Of a stretch of 64,000 bases of DNA, positions 20,118-29,516 are shown piece after piece. The notes under the pieces were generated by a model, which saw only the letters and a program-made list of their open reading frames with translations, searched no databases and had not been told where the DNA came from. Source of the stretch: Leucobacter sp. G161 (GTDB taxonomy: Bacteria; Actinomycetota; Actinomycetes; Actinomycetales; Microbacteriaceae); assembly GCF_001482305.1 (NCBI RefSeq), contig NZ_LOHP01000014.1, forward strand, positions 50,751 to 114,750, given 5' to 3'. Within the stretch, counting starts at the first letter, position 1, and each line of letters begins with the position of its first letter. Position numbers and translations under genes: made by a program.

Positions 20118-21515
20118 TCAGCGGGTGTACACCGTGAGCTCACCGGTGTGCTCTGCGCGCGGTGAGATCGGGTAGCCCGCGATCCTGCCGCTGCCGCGCA
20201 GCTGCACCCCGGCATGCACCGCTTCTGAGCTCGTAATTGCGCGTTTCCCGGTGCCGGCGACGGTCACCGCGGCGCCTGGCGCAACCGTGAGTTCCTGTGT
20301 CTTGCCCCCCGTGACGCTGACCTCGGCGGGCACATCACCCGAGTTCACGATGACTAGCGCTCCGTCAGCGACCACTGGGGCCGCGGTCGTCGCGTCCTTC
20401 ACGAGCTCCGGCGCGGGAGCAAACCACTGGAAGTCGTGGGTTTCGCCCGAGTTTGAGGCGCCCTCGGCCCCCGCAAACACCGGCACCTCGGATTCAATGA
20501 TGATCGCGGTGGCCTCGTGCGGCCAGCTCTCGACAGCGAGATTCCCCACCGTGCGTGGCTCGAGGTCGATCTCGCCGAGCTCGGTTCGCGTGCCATCGGG
20601 GTCCGTCGCGAACACGCGAGCCTTGCCAGCGACATCGCCCGGAGTGAGCGCGTTGACGAGCACAGGGAATCGGTCTGCGGGGCCCGTGTCCGTCGGCACC
20701 GTCTCGTGGTCGTGCGAGTCCTCGTTGGATACACCTGGGATCACCAGCAGCTGCTCGGCGCGGAGCTGGCGCGTGACCGTGCTCGCACCAACAGGGACGA
20801 TCCCATCAACTCGCGCGATGCCGAGACTCGCCGCCACCGGCGCGCCGGTGCTGGTGACCCGGACAGCGAGACGTTCCCGGTTCGGCGCGTAGCCGTTGAG
20901 CGAGACGATCTGTTCGGCACCAGGAGCGACGATCACGCCAGAGGTCTGGACGGCATCGATCTCACCGGCCTCGTCGAACACCGTGATCTGCACCGTCGCC
21001 GGCACCTCGCTCGCGTTGCCAAGGCTCAGCGTGGTCGAAAGGCCGAGCGTGCTCCCGCCGCCCACAAGCCACTGCTCGTTGACGGGCTCGACACAGCCAC
21101 TCGCGGTCATCCCAGACAGCGTGGGTGAGGAGAGCTTCTGGGTCTGTGCTGCCGCGATGGCTGCCTCAGCCAGGCCACTGACGACCCGGGCCCCGCTCGG
21201 GTTCGCGCCCTCGTCGCCGGCTCCCGCCAGCGTCGCCAGCTCACCGTCGCCGAGCACGAGCACCGAGGCCTCGCCGACAGGCACAGCAACGTCGGGGCGC
21301 GTCGGGTCAGCGCCGAGCTCGGGGAAGGCTCCCGCACAGACAACGCTGCGCTCCCCGTCCTGGGTCGTATTCACCTGTACCGCGTGCGGCTCACGTTCCA
21401 CAGCGGGCAGTTGGACGGTACCGAGCAGCAACGCGCCGACGGCCGCTGCGCCGGTAATCACGACGCCGGTGAGCGCACGGGCTCCGCCCCGGACAAACTT
21501 CTTGCTCGTACTCAT
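20118..21515 (-). CDS. DUF5719-type exported protein
   Basis: This 465-residue protein has one N-terminal transmembrane helix (about 14-32) and a large extracytoplasmic beta-rich region (TLSLGNASEVPATVQITVFD; IVSLNGYAPNRERLAV). Its start overlaps the stop of the giant glycosyltransferase by 4 bases (ATGA). Actinobacterial genomes often pair these two genes near whiB2, so a joint envelope role is likely; no biochemical function is known to me. Confidence 0.7.
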   Translation of the reverse strand: MSTSKKFVRGGARALTGVVITGAAAVGALLLGTVQLPAVEREPHAVQVNTTQDGERSVVCAGAFPELGADPTRPDVAVPVGEASVLVLGDGELATLAGAGDEGANPSGARVVSGLAEAAIAAAQTQKLSSPTLSGMTASGCVEPVNEQWLVGGGSTLGLSTTLSLGNASEVPATVQITVFDEAGEIDAVQTSGVIVAPGAEQIVSLNGYAPNRERLAVRVTSTGAPVAASLGIARVDGIVPVGASTVTRQLRAEQLLVIPGVSNEDSHDHETVPTDTGPADRFPVLVNALTPGDVAGKARVFATDPDGTRTELGEIDLEPRTVGNLAVESWPHEATAIIIESEVPVFAGAEGASNSGETHDFQWFAPAPELVKDATTAAPVVADGALVIVNSGDVPAEVSVTGGKTQELTVAPGAAVTVAGTGKRAITSSEAVHAGVQLRGSGRIAGYPISPRAEHTGELTVYTR

Positions 21516-24500
21516 CGCTTGTCAGCTCCCTTGTCGCTCTCGGGATCCGTTTCGTCCGCAGCCTCGGGCTCCTCAGGAGTCACGGTTTCTGCGGGAAGCG
21601 CCTTGTCAGCCTCATCGATCTCAGGAGTCGGCTCGGCCTCGGCCTCCGGCGCTGGTTCGAGCTCGGCCTCGGGCGTGGGTTCGAGCTCGGCCTGAGTCTC
21701 AGGCACCGGTTCGAGCTCAGCCGCAGGCGTCGGCTCGACCGCAGTCTCGGGCGCGGGCACGAGCTCAGTCTCAGCGTCAGCCTCAGTCTCAGTCTCAGTC
21801 TCGTGCGTCGGCTCGATCTCAGCCGGGAGCTCGTCATGCGTCACCTGCGCCGCTTCGACTGCCGGGGCGACCTTGGGCGTCGGCTCAGGAGCCGCGGCGG
21901 CCCCGGCCGCCAACGATGCTGCTGCACGCTGCTTCGAACGTCGCTTGCCGCGGGCACGCTTGGGTCGTTTGCGCCGCTCCGGCCGCTCGACAACCTCTCC
22001 CGTGGGAAGCGCGAGCAGGAGCATCGCGAAGATGAGGATCAGCTGAACAGTCCAGACGGTCTGCCCGCCGAACGAGGTGCCGACGAGCACTGCCGAGTCA
22101 TCGCCCTCGTCGTCTGCTCCGGTCGTCGCTTCGGAGACGCGCCAGAGCAGGCCCTGGTCCGTCGTGCCGACGCTCGCGAGCTCCGGATGCTGGTCGAGTG
22201 TGCGCTGGAGTTCGGTCTCCTCGGTGGCCTCGTTGCCGGATCGGAGCAGTACGTAGTTCACGCGTTCTGCGTTGAGGGCGTCGCCGACGCTCCCGCCACC
22301 GATGCTCGCGAGTGATCCCACGAGTTCCGCAAGACGACGATCGGACTCACCGGGGTCAGCGAGCCGTTCAGAGGTACGCACCTCGTCGAGTTCGAGGCCT
22401 TCCCCGGTCACGATCTCAGCCTGCACCGCGTGTTCACCGACGGCGGTCACCACGAGGGTGCGCGTCGTGGGGTCTTGCTCGCCCGCAACCTGGACGAGGG
22501 CCGGCATCCGGCTATCGCCCGACCCCATGGGAACGTTGCCCGTCACGAGACGGACCGCGATCGGGCCAGCGGCCGCGAGTGCCGCGACGAGCGCGACAGC
22601 AACGATGGCGGGCGCCGCGCGGCGAGCAGTCTCCGCGCCCAGAGCCGCGAGCCCGAGCACCGCGAGCCAGTAGAGCACGAGGCCCGAACCCGTCCAGACA
22701 GCGACGGGTGTGTCCCCGGCTGTGGAGAGCATGAGCTGGGTTGAGCCGACAGCCGTCACGATGCCGAGAGCACCGAAGAGTGCGTGGAGGATCGTGACCG
22801 CTACGCGCCCCGTGTACAGGCCGAGCAGCGCGAGGAGCGCGAGCGGCAACATGAGCACGCCGACAAGCAGCGTGGCTGGTGCACCGCCGAGCCCGATCGA
22901 TTCGAAGATCCGCGCCCAGCCGTCGAGCCCAAACTCGGGGAAGCCGAGCAGCAGGTGCCAGGTGTTCCCAGGCGTGTACGGCAGGGCGATTCCGGGGTCG
23001 GCGAGGAGATCCAGCAGTCGTCCGTCGAAGATCGTGGCGATGATCTTCGGCGCGAATAGCACCAGTGGAGCGATGCCGACCGACAGCACGCGCAGTGCGC
23101 CGCGCACGCTCGAGAACACTCCGACGACGAGGAACACCAGCGCGACAGGGATGAGGACCGGGGCGCATGCGAGCGCGACAGCTGCGAGCAGTGATGCGGT
23201 GCCAGCCCAGCTCCACGATTCGCGGCAGCGGGTCGCTGCGAGCAGCAGCCACGGCATCACCACGGCAAGAATCAGGGTCGTGATGCGCCCGGATGCGATC
23301 GAGCCGAGCAGCACCGGGCTGACGGCGAACCCGATGGAGACGACGACGCGCGCCGCTGCCGACTCGGTGATCTGCGCAGCCCAGATCCACGCTCCGAGCG
23401 CGGAGAGTGGGATCGCGACAATGAGCACCAGCACGAGCGCGTGCGACGGGTTCCAGAACGTGACCGAGCCGAGCACCGCGAGCACCCAGGCGAACGGGTC
23501 GGCCGGGACGCCATCGATCGTGCGGGTGTGGTGCCAGAGTTCACCGATCGAGCTCAGCGGAGCCATCCCGCCGCCGAACAGGCTCGTCTGCGCGATCGCC
23601 CACCAGGTGAGTGCGATCGCGATCACTGAGGTGGTGACCAGCACCGCGAGTCCACCGGTCGAGACGAACCCGAGCTCGCGTGGCACGCGACCCTGCGAGG
23701 CAAGAATGGCCTCGCGGTCAACCATGCGCGCGGTGCGCACGGTCTTTCGGTCCGTGCGCAACGGCCGCACCGCCGCCCAGCCGGCCTTCGACGCCCGTTT
23801 CACGCGTTTCCGTGAGGCGAGCAACGCTTTCGGCCGGAAGAACACGGTGAGGGCCGCGACGAACTCGCCGAACATGTTGCCCGGCTGCTCGCGGATCAGC
23901 GCCCAAAAGACGCGAATGATCGCGAGCAGTGGGAGGCCCAGCCAGAGGAAGAACGCTGGAAACGCGGGGGCATAGGCGATCCGGCGGTGGAGGTGCGCGG
24001 TGCGGGCCTGCCGGTGTGCGGTGCGGAGCACCCCGCGCGAACGGTCGATGTGCGGGCCGGCGACACCGCTGCGGGCGAACCGGACCCGTGATTCTGGCGA
24101 GACCTCCACGCGATGCCCAGCGAGCCGGGTGCGCACACAGAAGTCGAGCGCGTCGTCGTAGCTCGAGAACGCCGGATCGAATCCGCCGAGCTCGTCCCAG
24201 ACGTCGCGGCGCACAAGCATGCCTACCGGCCCAACTCCGAGGACATCCTCGAGATGGTCGTACTGCTGCTGGTCAAGCTCTTGCCTCCGCAGCAGCCACC
24301 GCGAGCCGGTCGTCGTGAGGCTCTGCCCGAGTTCGATGATACGTTCCGGGTGATCCCAGTCGACGAGCTTCGGGCCCGCAACTGCAACCGACTGCGCGCG
24401 CTGCACGCTCGACAGGATCCGTTCGAGGGCTTCCGGTTCCGGGCAGGAATCCTCCGTGAGGAGCCAGATCCACTCGGACGCGGGGTTCTCCCCGGGGAGC

Positions 24501-24748
24501 ACCGTTGTGAGTGCGGCGGCGACCGCTCTCCCGAACGAGAGCTTCGAGGGGATTCCAATGACGCGTGACGCCTCAGCTCCGCCGAGGTTCGCGTTCACGA
24601 GCTGTGTGCCGACGCGTTCAGCGCCGCCGTTGTTCACGGCGACGATTGCGTTTGGGCGCCTCGTTTGGGAGGCGATCCCGGCGATCGTCTCATCGAGCCA
24701 CTCCCCACCCTGGGAAGCGACAATGACTGCGGTTACTGTGCTGCGCAT
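21512..24748 (-). CDS. Giant membrane glycosyltransferase (GT2 domain plus many helices)
   Basis: This 1078-residue protein has an N-terminal GT2 domain (about 1-240; VIVASQGGEWLDE, LTEDSCPEP, GPVGMLVRRDVWDELGGFD). About a dozen transmembrane helices (about 260-740), an extracytoplasmic region (about 750-900) and a last helix near 905 follow. The final 130 residues are very rich in Glu, Pro, Ala and Thr with imperfect EPTPEAELEP repeats. It probably transfers a sugar to a lipid-linked or envelope glycan. A TAGACT hexamer lies 9 bases before the ATG. Confidence 0.8.
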   Translation of the reverse strand: MRSTVTAVIVASQGGEWLDETIAGIASQTRRPNAIVAVNNGGAERVGTQLVNANLGGAEASRVIGIPSKLSFGRAVAAALTTVLPGENPASEWIWLLTEDSCPEPEALERILSSVQRAQSVAVAGPKLVDWDHPERIIELGQSLTTTGSRWLLRRQELDQQQYDHLEDVLGVGPVGMLVRRDVWDELGGFDPAFSSYDDALDFCVRTRLAGHRVEVSPESRVRFARSGVAGPHIDRSRGVLRTAHRQARTAHLHRRIAYAPAFPAFFLWLGLPLLAIIRVFWALIREQPGNMFGEFVAALTVFFRPKALLASRKRVKRASKAGWAAVRPLRTDRKTVRTARMVDREAILASQGRVPRELGFVSTGGLAVLVTTSVIAIALTWWAIAQTSLFGGGMAPLSSIGELWHHTRTIDGVPADPFAWVLAVLGSVTFWNPSHALVLVLIVAIPLSALGAWIWAAQITESAAARVVVSIGFAVSPVLLGSIASGRITTLILAVVMPWLLLAATRCRESWSWAGTASLLAAVALACAPVLIPVALVFLVVGVFSSVRGALRVLSVGIAPLVLFAPKIIATIFDGRLLDLLADPGIALPYTPGNTWHLLLGFPEFGLDGWARIFESIGLGGAPATLLVGVLMLPLALLALLGLYTGRVAVTILHALFGALGIVTAVGSTQLMLSTAGDTPVAVWTGSGLVLYWLAVLGLAALGAETARRAAPAIVAVALVAALAAAGPIAVRLVTGNVPMGSGDSRMPALVQVAGEQDPTTRTLVVTAVGEHAVQAEIVTGEGLELDEVRTSERLADPGESDRRLAELVGSLASIGGGSVGDALNAERVNYVLLRSGNEATEETELQRTLDQHPELASVGTTDQGLLWRVSEATTGADDEGDDSAVLVGTSFGGQTVWTVQLILIFAMLLLALPTGEVVERPERRKRPKRARGKRRSKQRAAASLAAGAAAAPEPTPKVAPAVEAAQVTHDELPAEIEPTHETETETEADAETELVPAPETAVEPTPAAELEPVPETQAELEPTPEAELEPAPEAEAEPTPEIDEADKALPAETVTPEEPEAADETDPESDKGADKR

Positions 24749-24811
24749 AACGCCGTCAGTCTAGGTACCAAGCACGTTTTGAAACTGAAGCCATGCCGTG
24801 CAGCACGAACC

Positions 24812-25126
24812 TCAGCCTGCTTCGCGGCGAAGCTTCCGTCGCTCTCGCTCGGAGAGTCCGCCCCAAATACCGAAGCGCTCATCGTTTTCCAGCGCGTACT
24901 CGAGGCAATCGGAGCGCACTTCGCAGCTCTCGCAGATTCGTTTCGCTTCGCGCGTTGATCCGCCCTTCTCGGGAAAGAAGGACTCGGGGTCGGTCTGCGC
25001 GCAGAGCGCGTCAGTCTGCCAAGCAAGAGCTTCATCTTCAGTCGAGCGACGGATGCCGGGGGTGCCGAGAAATACCGGGTCGACAAACCAGTCGCCGGGA
25101 ACGCTGGGCCCTGATGCGTGTTCCAT
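24812..25126 (-). CDS. WhiB-family iron-sulfur regulator, WhiB2/WhmD-like
   Basis: This 104-residue protein has the four cysteines of the Fe-S site (ALCAQ, RICESCEVRSDC), the turn GIWGG and the basic tail ERERRKLRRE. The family acts with the principal sigma factor on cell-division and envelope genes. The start ATG at 25126 is preceded by AGGGGG at 9 bases; a TTG seven codons upstream is less likely. The linkage to the glycosyltransferase gene supports the WhiB2 branch. Confidence 0.9.
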   Translation of the reverse strand: MEHASGPSVPGDWFVDPVFLGTPGIRRSTEDEALAWQTDALCAQTDPESFFPEKGGSTREAKRICESCEVRSDCLEYALENDERFGIWGGLSERERRKLRREAG

Positions 25127-25232
25127 GTGGTGCGCCCCCTTTCTCAAGAAATCTCATATTGCGACGCTGACACGCCGCTATCTCGAATAATTACACCCTT
25201 GTCATTCACCTCGTGTCAAGCCGAGGAGTCTA

Positions 25233-25256
25233 AACCCTCAAGTAGGTGTTGAGGGT
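25233..25256. repeat. Small hairpin between whiB and xthA
   Basis: CCCTCAA and TTGAGGG are separated by 7 bases. It lies in the divergent promoter region, so an operator is as likely as an RNA hairpin. Confidence 0.4.
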
Positions 25257-25294
25257 CAGTGGAGCCATGCGTGTCGCACCTCTACACTGTATTC

Positions 25295-26155
25295 ATGGCA
25301 GATTCTCTCCGCGTCGCGTCGGTCAACGTCAACGGCATCAGGGCCGCTTACCGCAAGGGCATGGGTGAATGGCTCGCTGAACGCGACGTCGATGTCCTTG
25401 CTCTCCAGGAGGTGCGCGCACAAGACGAGCACCTCGAAGAGTTCCTCGGATCGGCGGGGTGGCACTGGCTGCACGACCCGTGCGAGATCAAGGGGCGCGC
25501 AGGCGTGGCCATCGCGAGCCGGGTGCCGTCGCTTGCGCACCGCGTCGGTCTCGGCCCAGCTGACGCGCAGGAGCAGATCCAGTCTTCGGGTCGCTGGATC
25601 GAGGCGGACTTCGCCTTCGGCGACTCGCAGCTCACGGTTGTGAGCAACTACACCCACTCGGGCGAGGTGGACACGCCACGCCAGGAGGCCAAGTGGGCCT
25701 TCCTCGACGCGATGGGCGTGCGCCTCGACGAGCTCGCCGCTGAGCGCGAGTTCGCCGCGGTCGTCGGCGACTTCAATGTCGGGCACCGCGAGCTCGACAT
25801 CAAGAACTGGAAGGGCAACCGCAAGAAGAGCGGCTTCCTGCCTCGCGAGCGCGCCTACTTCGATCGGTTCTTCGGCCCGCGCGGCGAGACCGTGGAGGGT
25901 GTAGACGGCTCCGAGGGCACCGGCCACGGCTGGGTCGACGTCGGCCGCACCTTCGCGGGCGAAGTTGAGGGTCCGTACTCCTGGTGGTCGAACCGCGGCC
26001 AGGCATTCGACAACGACACCGGCTGGCGCATCGATTACCACGTCGTCACCCCGCAGCTGGGCGAGCGCGTGCTCGATTACACGATCGATCGGGCGGCTTC
26101 CTACGACGAGCGATGGTCGGATCACGCGCCCGTCATCGTCGATTACCGCATCTGA
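25295..26155 (+). CDS. xthA: Exodeoxyribonuclease III / AP endonuclease
   Basis: This 286-residue protein is an Mg-dependent repair nuclease acting at abasic sites and 3' ends. It shows NVNGIRAA, ALQEVRAQ, the catalytic GDFNVGHRELDI and WSDHAPVI. The ATG at 25295 lies 6 bases after TACACT (25283-25288), so the mRNA is predicted to be leaderless. The trpS gene follows after 54 bases. Confidence 0.95.
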   Translation: MADSLRVASVNVNGIRAAYRKGMGEWLAERDVDVLALQEVRAQDEHLEEFLGSAGWHWLHDPCEIKGRAGVAIASRVPSLAHRVGLGPADAQEQIQSSGRWIEADFAFGDSQLTVVSNYTHSGEVDTPRQEAKWAFLDAMGVRLDELAAEREFAAVVGDFNVGHRELDIKNWKGNRKKSGFLPRERAYFDRFFGPRGETVEGVDGSEGTGHGWVDVGRTFAGEVEGPYSWWSNRGQAFDNDTGWRIDYHVVTPQLGERVLDYTIDRAASYDERWSDHAPVIVDYRI

Positions 26156-27213
<1,058 letters not shown>

Positions 27214-27450
27214 GCCCGCAGCAGTCGGTGGAGACCCCCGCGAGCACCACGGGGGCTCCGCCGATCACCGCTTCGAGTTCGGCACCCCATTTGCCGAACG
27301 TCGGCAGGTCGAGCGTCGGGCGGACAGTGAGCTCACGGGCCTCGGGCACGAGGTCGAGAGTGGCGAACCCCACTCGGAGCTCGGATCCGCGAAGATCGTC
27401 TGCGGATCGATGACGACGAGCCACGGCTGGTCCCCTGGGTGTGCTGACAT
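27214..27450 (-). pseudogene. Decayed isochorismatase-family cysteine hydrolase
   Basis: A GGGAGG site and ATG at 27450 open MSAHPGDQPWLVVIDPQTIF, the usual N-terminus of this family. After EWGSP the frame breaks. A second frame continues with LVPEARELTVRPTLDLP, FGKWG and VVLAGVSTDCC, which holds the active-site Cys. The middle of the family (about 60-80 residues) is missing and the C-terminus is lost at the trpS end. The remnant is therefore an internally deleted, truncated gene. Confidence 0.75.
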
Positions 27451-27557
27451 TGCGCCCCTCCCGTTGTGCGGTGCTTTCCTTTCTCGCAGCCGTATTCCCC
27501 GGTTTCGCCCGTAGCGTTCGGCACACCACTCGCAGGCGCTCCGCGCTATGCTTGAGG

Positions 27558-27700
27558 CGTGTTCCGGGGTCGGTGGGATTCCGAACCGGCGGTGAAAGTC
27601 CGCGACCCTCGCATCCGCGAGGCTGAGCCGGTGTAATTCCGGCACCGACGGTGATGTGCGGGGCGAGAGCTCGCGCACAAGTCCGGATAGGAGGAACGCG
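27558..27700 (+). ncRNA. FMN riboswitch (RFN element)
   Basis: The P1 stem pairs CGTGTTCC (27558-27565) with GGAACGCG (27693-27700). Between them are the conserved blocks ACCGGCGGTGAAAGTCCGCGA, GCTGAGCCGGTG, ATTCCGGCACCGACGG and AGTCCGGATAGGAGGAA. FMN binding would shut off the riboflavin genes that start at 27757. A TATGCT at 27547 may be the -10. Confidence 0.95.
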
Positions 27701-27756
27701 GGTCACCGAGGCGACGCTTCGTGTACCCCGTGCCCGGGCTGCAGAAAAGGTACAGC

Positions 27757-28233
27757 ATGCCGGCCGCGCACCCACTCTCACCCGAGGTGATCGAGTTCGC
27801 TATGCGCCGCGCACTCACGCTGGCTGAGCGCGGCCCAGCGGATAACGAGAATCCGCAGGTCGGCTGCGTCATTCTTGATGCCGCTGGCACGACCGTGTCC
27901 GAGGGCTGGCACAAGGGCGCCGGCACCCCGCACGCCGAGGCAATGGCGCTCGCGCTCCTCCCGGCGGATGTGGATCCCCACGCGCTCACCGCCGTCGTCA
28001 CGCTCGAGCCGTGCAACCACACGGGCCGCACGGGACCCTGCGCTCGAGCGCTGCTCGATCATGGCATCGGCCAGGTCGCGTTCGGCCTCGCCGATCCCGG
28101 CGCTGCTTCGAGCGGCGGCGGAGATACCTTGCGCGCCGCCGGCGTGCCGGTCACCGGCGGGATCCTCGCCGACGAAGTCCGCGCGTTCCTCGCGCCGTGG
28201 CTCCAGCGGCAGGGAGGTGAGGCCCGTGGCTAA
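27757..28233 (+). CDS. ribD: Diaminohydroxyphosphoribosylaminopyrimidine deaminase (RibD N-terminal half)
   Basis: This 158-residue zinc deaminase carries out the second step of riboflavin synthesis. It has PQVGCVI, the zinc motif HAEAMAL and the EPCNHTGRTGPC pair. AAAAGG precedes the ATG. Most bacteria have the reductase fused behind it. Here a TAA stop at 28231-28233 follows WLQRQGGEARG, and the reductase starts 8 bases earlier in another frame. Confidence 0.9.
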   Translation: MPAAHPLSPEVIEFAMRRALTLAERGPADNENPQVGCVILDAAGTTVSEGWHKGAGTPHAEAMALALLPADVDPHALTAVVTLEPCNHTGRTGPCARALLDHGIGQVAFGLADPGAASSGGGDTLRAAGVPVTGGILADEVRAFLAPWLQRQGGEARG

Positions 28234-28846
28234 GCTCCCGCGCATCACCGCGAAGTGGGCCCAAACGCTCGACGGCCGCGCCGCCGCCGCAGACGGCTCG
28301 AGCCAGTGGATCACCGGGCCTGCTGCCCGCGCGGACGTGCACCGCAGGCGGGCCGCGGCAGACGCGATCCTCGTTGGCACTGGCACGCTGCTCGCCGACG
28401 ATCCGTCGCTCACCGCGCGCACCCCGGCGGGCGACCTCTTGGTTCCGGCTGGGGAGCAGCCCGTGCCCGTTGTCGTCGGCTCCCGCGAGATTCCCGCCGG
28501 CTCGCGCGTGCTCGCGCACCCCGCGCTCGGCGAGCGGTTCCCGGCTCCCATCAGGCTCTCGGGATCAGATCTCGTCGCTGAGCTCACCTCGCTCGGGGCG
28601 CGCGGCATCGACAGCGTCTTCGTTGAGGGCGGGCCGCACATCGTGAGCTCGCTCTTGCGCGCCGGCCTCGTCGACGAGCTCCTCGTCTACATCGCCCCCG
28701 CGCTGCTCGGCGGCCCCAGGCTCGCCGTCGGCGACCTGGGGATCGACACGATGGCCGGGATCCACCGCCTCGAATTCACGCACACCGAGCTACTCGGACC
28801 AGATCTGCTCATCATCGCAACGCCCGCCCAGAAGGAGATTCGCTAG
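28226..28846 (+). CDS. 5-amino-6-(5-phosphoribosylamino)uracil reductase (RibD C-terminal half)
   Basis: This 206-residue protein is of the dihydrofolate-reductase-like RibD C domain. It shows KWAQTLDGRAA, SQWITGPAARADVH, AILVGTGTLLADDP and VFVEGGPHIVS. GGAGGTGA, a near-ideal Shine-Dalgarno, lies 5 bases before the GTG at 28226, so separate translation is plausible. It overlaps the deaminase gene by 8 bases and abuts ribE by one base. Confidence 0.88.
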   Translation: MAKLPRITAKWAQTLDGRAAAADGSSQWITGPAARADVHRRRAAADAILVGTGTLLADDPSLTARTPAGDLLVPAGEQPVPVVVGSREIPAGSRVLAHPALGERFPAPIRLSGSDLVAELTSLGARGIDSVFVEGGPHIVSSLLRAGLVDELLVYIAPALLGGPRLAVGDLGIDTMAGIHRLEFTHTELLGPDLLIIATPAQKEIR

Positions 28847-29475
28847 TGTTCACCGGACTCATTGAAGAAATCGGCGAGATCGTCGCCGTCACGCCGATCG
28901 GCGACTCGCTGCGCCTCACGGTTGCCGGCCCGCTCGTCACGAGCGACGCGACCCACGGCGCCTCGATCGCGGTATCGGGCGTCTGCCTCACCGTCATCGA
29001 GCAGGGCACCGATGCGCAGGGGCGCGGCACCTTCAGCGCCGACGTGATGGCGCAGTCGATCCGCATGTCGACGCTCGGCGAGCTCGCCCCCGGCAGCCGC
29101 GTGAACCTCGAGCGCGCAGCCCGCCTCGACACCCGGCTTGGCGGTCACATCGTGCAGGGGCATGTTGACGGCACCGCGACGCTGCTCACCGCCGAGGACG
29201 GCGACGCGTGGCGCACGCTCCGCTTCGCGATCTCCCGCGAGCTCGCACCGTTGCTCGTCGACAAGGGCTCGGTGACGCTCTCCGGCACCTCGCTCACCGT
29301 TTCGGCGATTTCGCCTGCCGACGAGACCGAGCAGTGGTTTGAGGTTTCGCTCATTCCGGAGACGCTCGAGGCGACCACGCTCGGCGCACTCGCCCCCGGA
29401 GACAGCGTCAACGTCGAAACAGATCTCATAGCTCGCCACGTCGAGCGTATGCTCAGCTTCCAAGACAACGCGTAG
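28846..29475 (+). CDS. ribE: Riboflavin synthase alpha chain
   Basis: This 209-residue protein has two lumazine-binding domains, beginning MFTGLIEEIGEI and GHIVQGHVDGTA. It converts two 6,7-dimethyl-8-ribityllumazine molecules to riboflavin. The GTG start overlaps the reductase stop by one base (TAGTG). Confidence 0.95.
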   Translation: MFTGLIEEIGEIVAVTPIGDSLRLTVAGPLVTSDATHGASIAVSGVCLTVIEQGTDAQGRGTFSADVMAQSIRMSTLGELAPGSRVNLERAARLDTRLGGHIVQGHVDGTATLLTAEDGDAWRTLRFAISRELAPLLVDKGSVTLSGTSLTVSAISPADETEQWFEVSLIPETLEATTLGALAPGDSVNVETDLIARHVERMLSFQDNA

Positions 29476-29516
29476 CCGCGGCACTCTAGACACCCCAGAA
29501 AACCTAAGGACACCGA

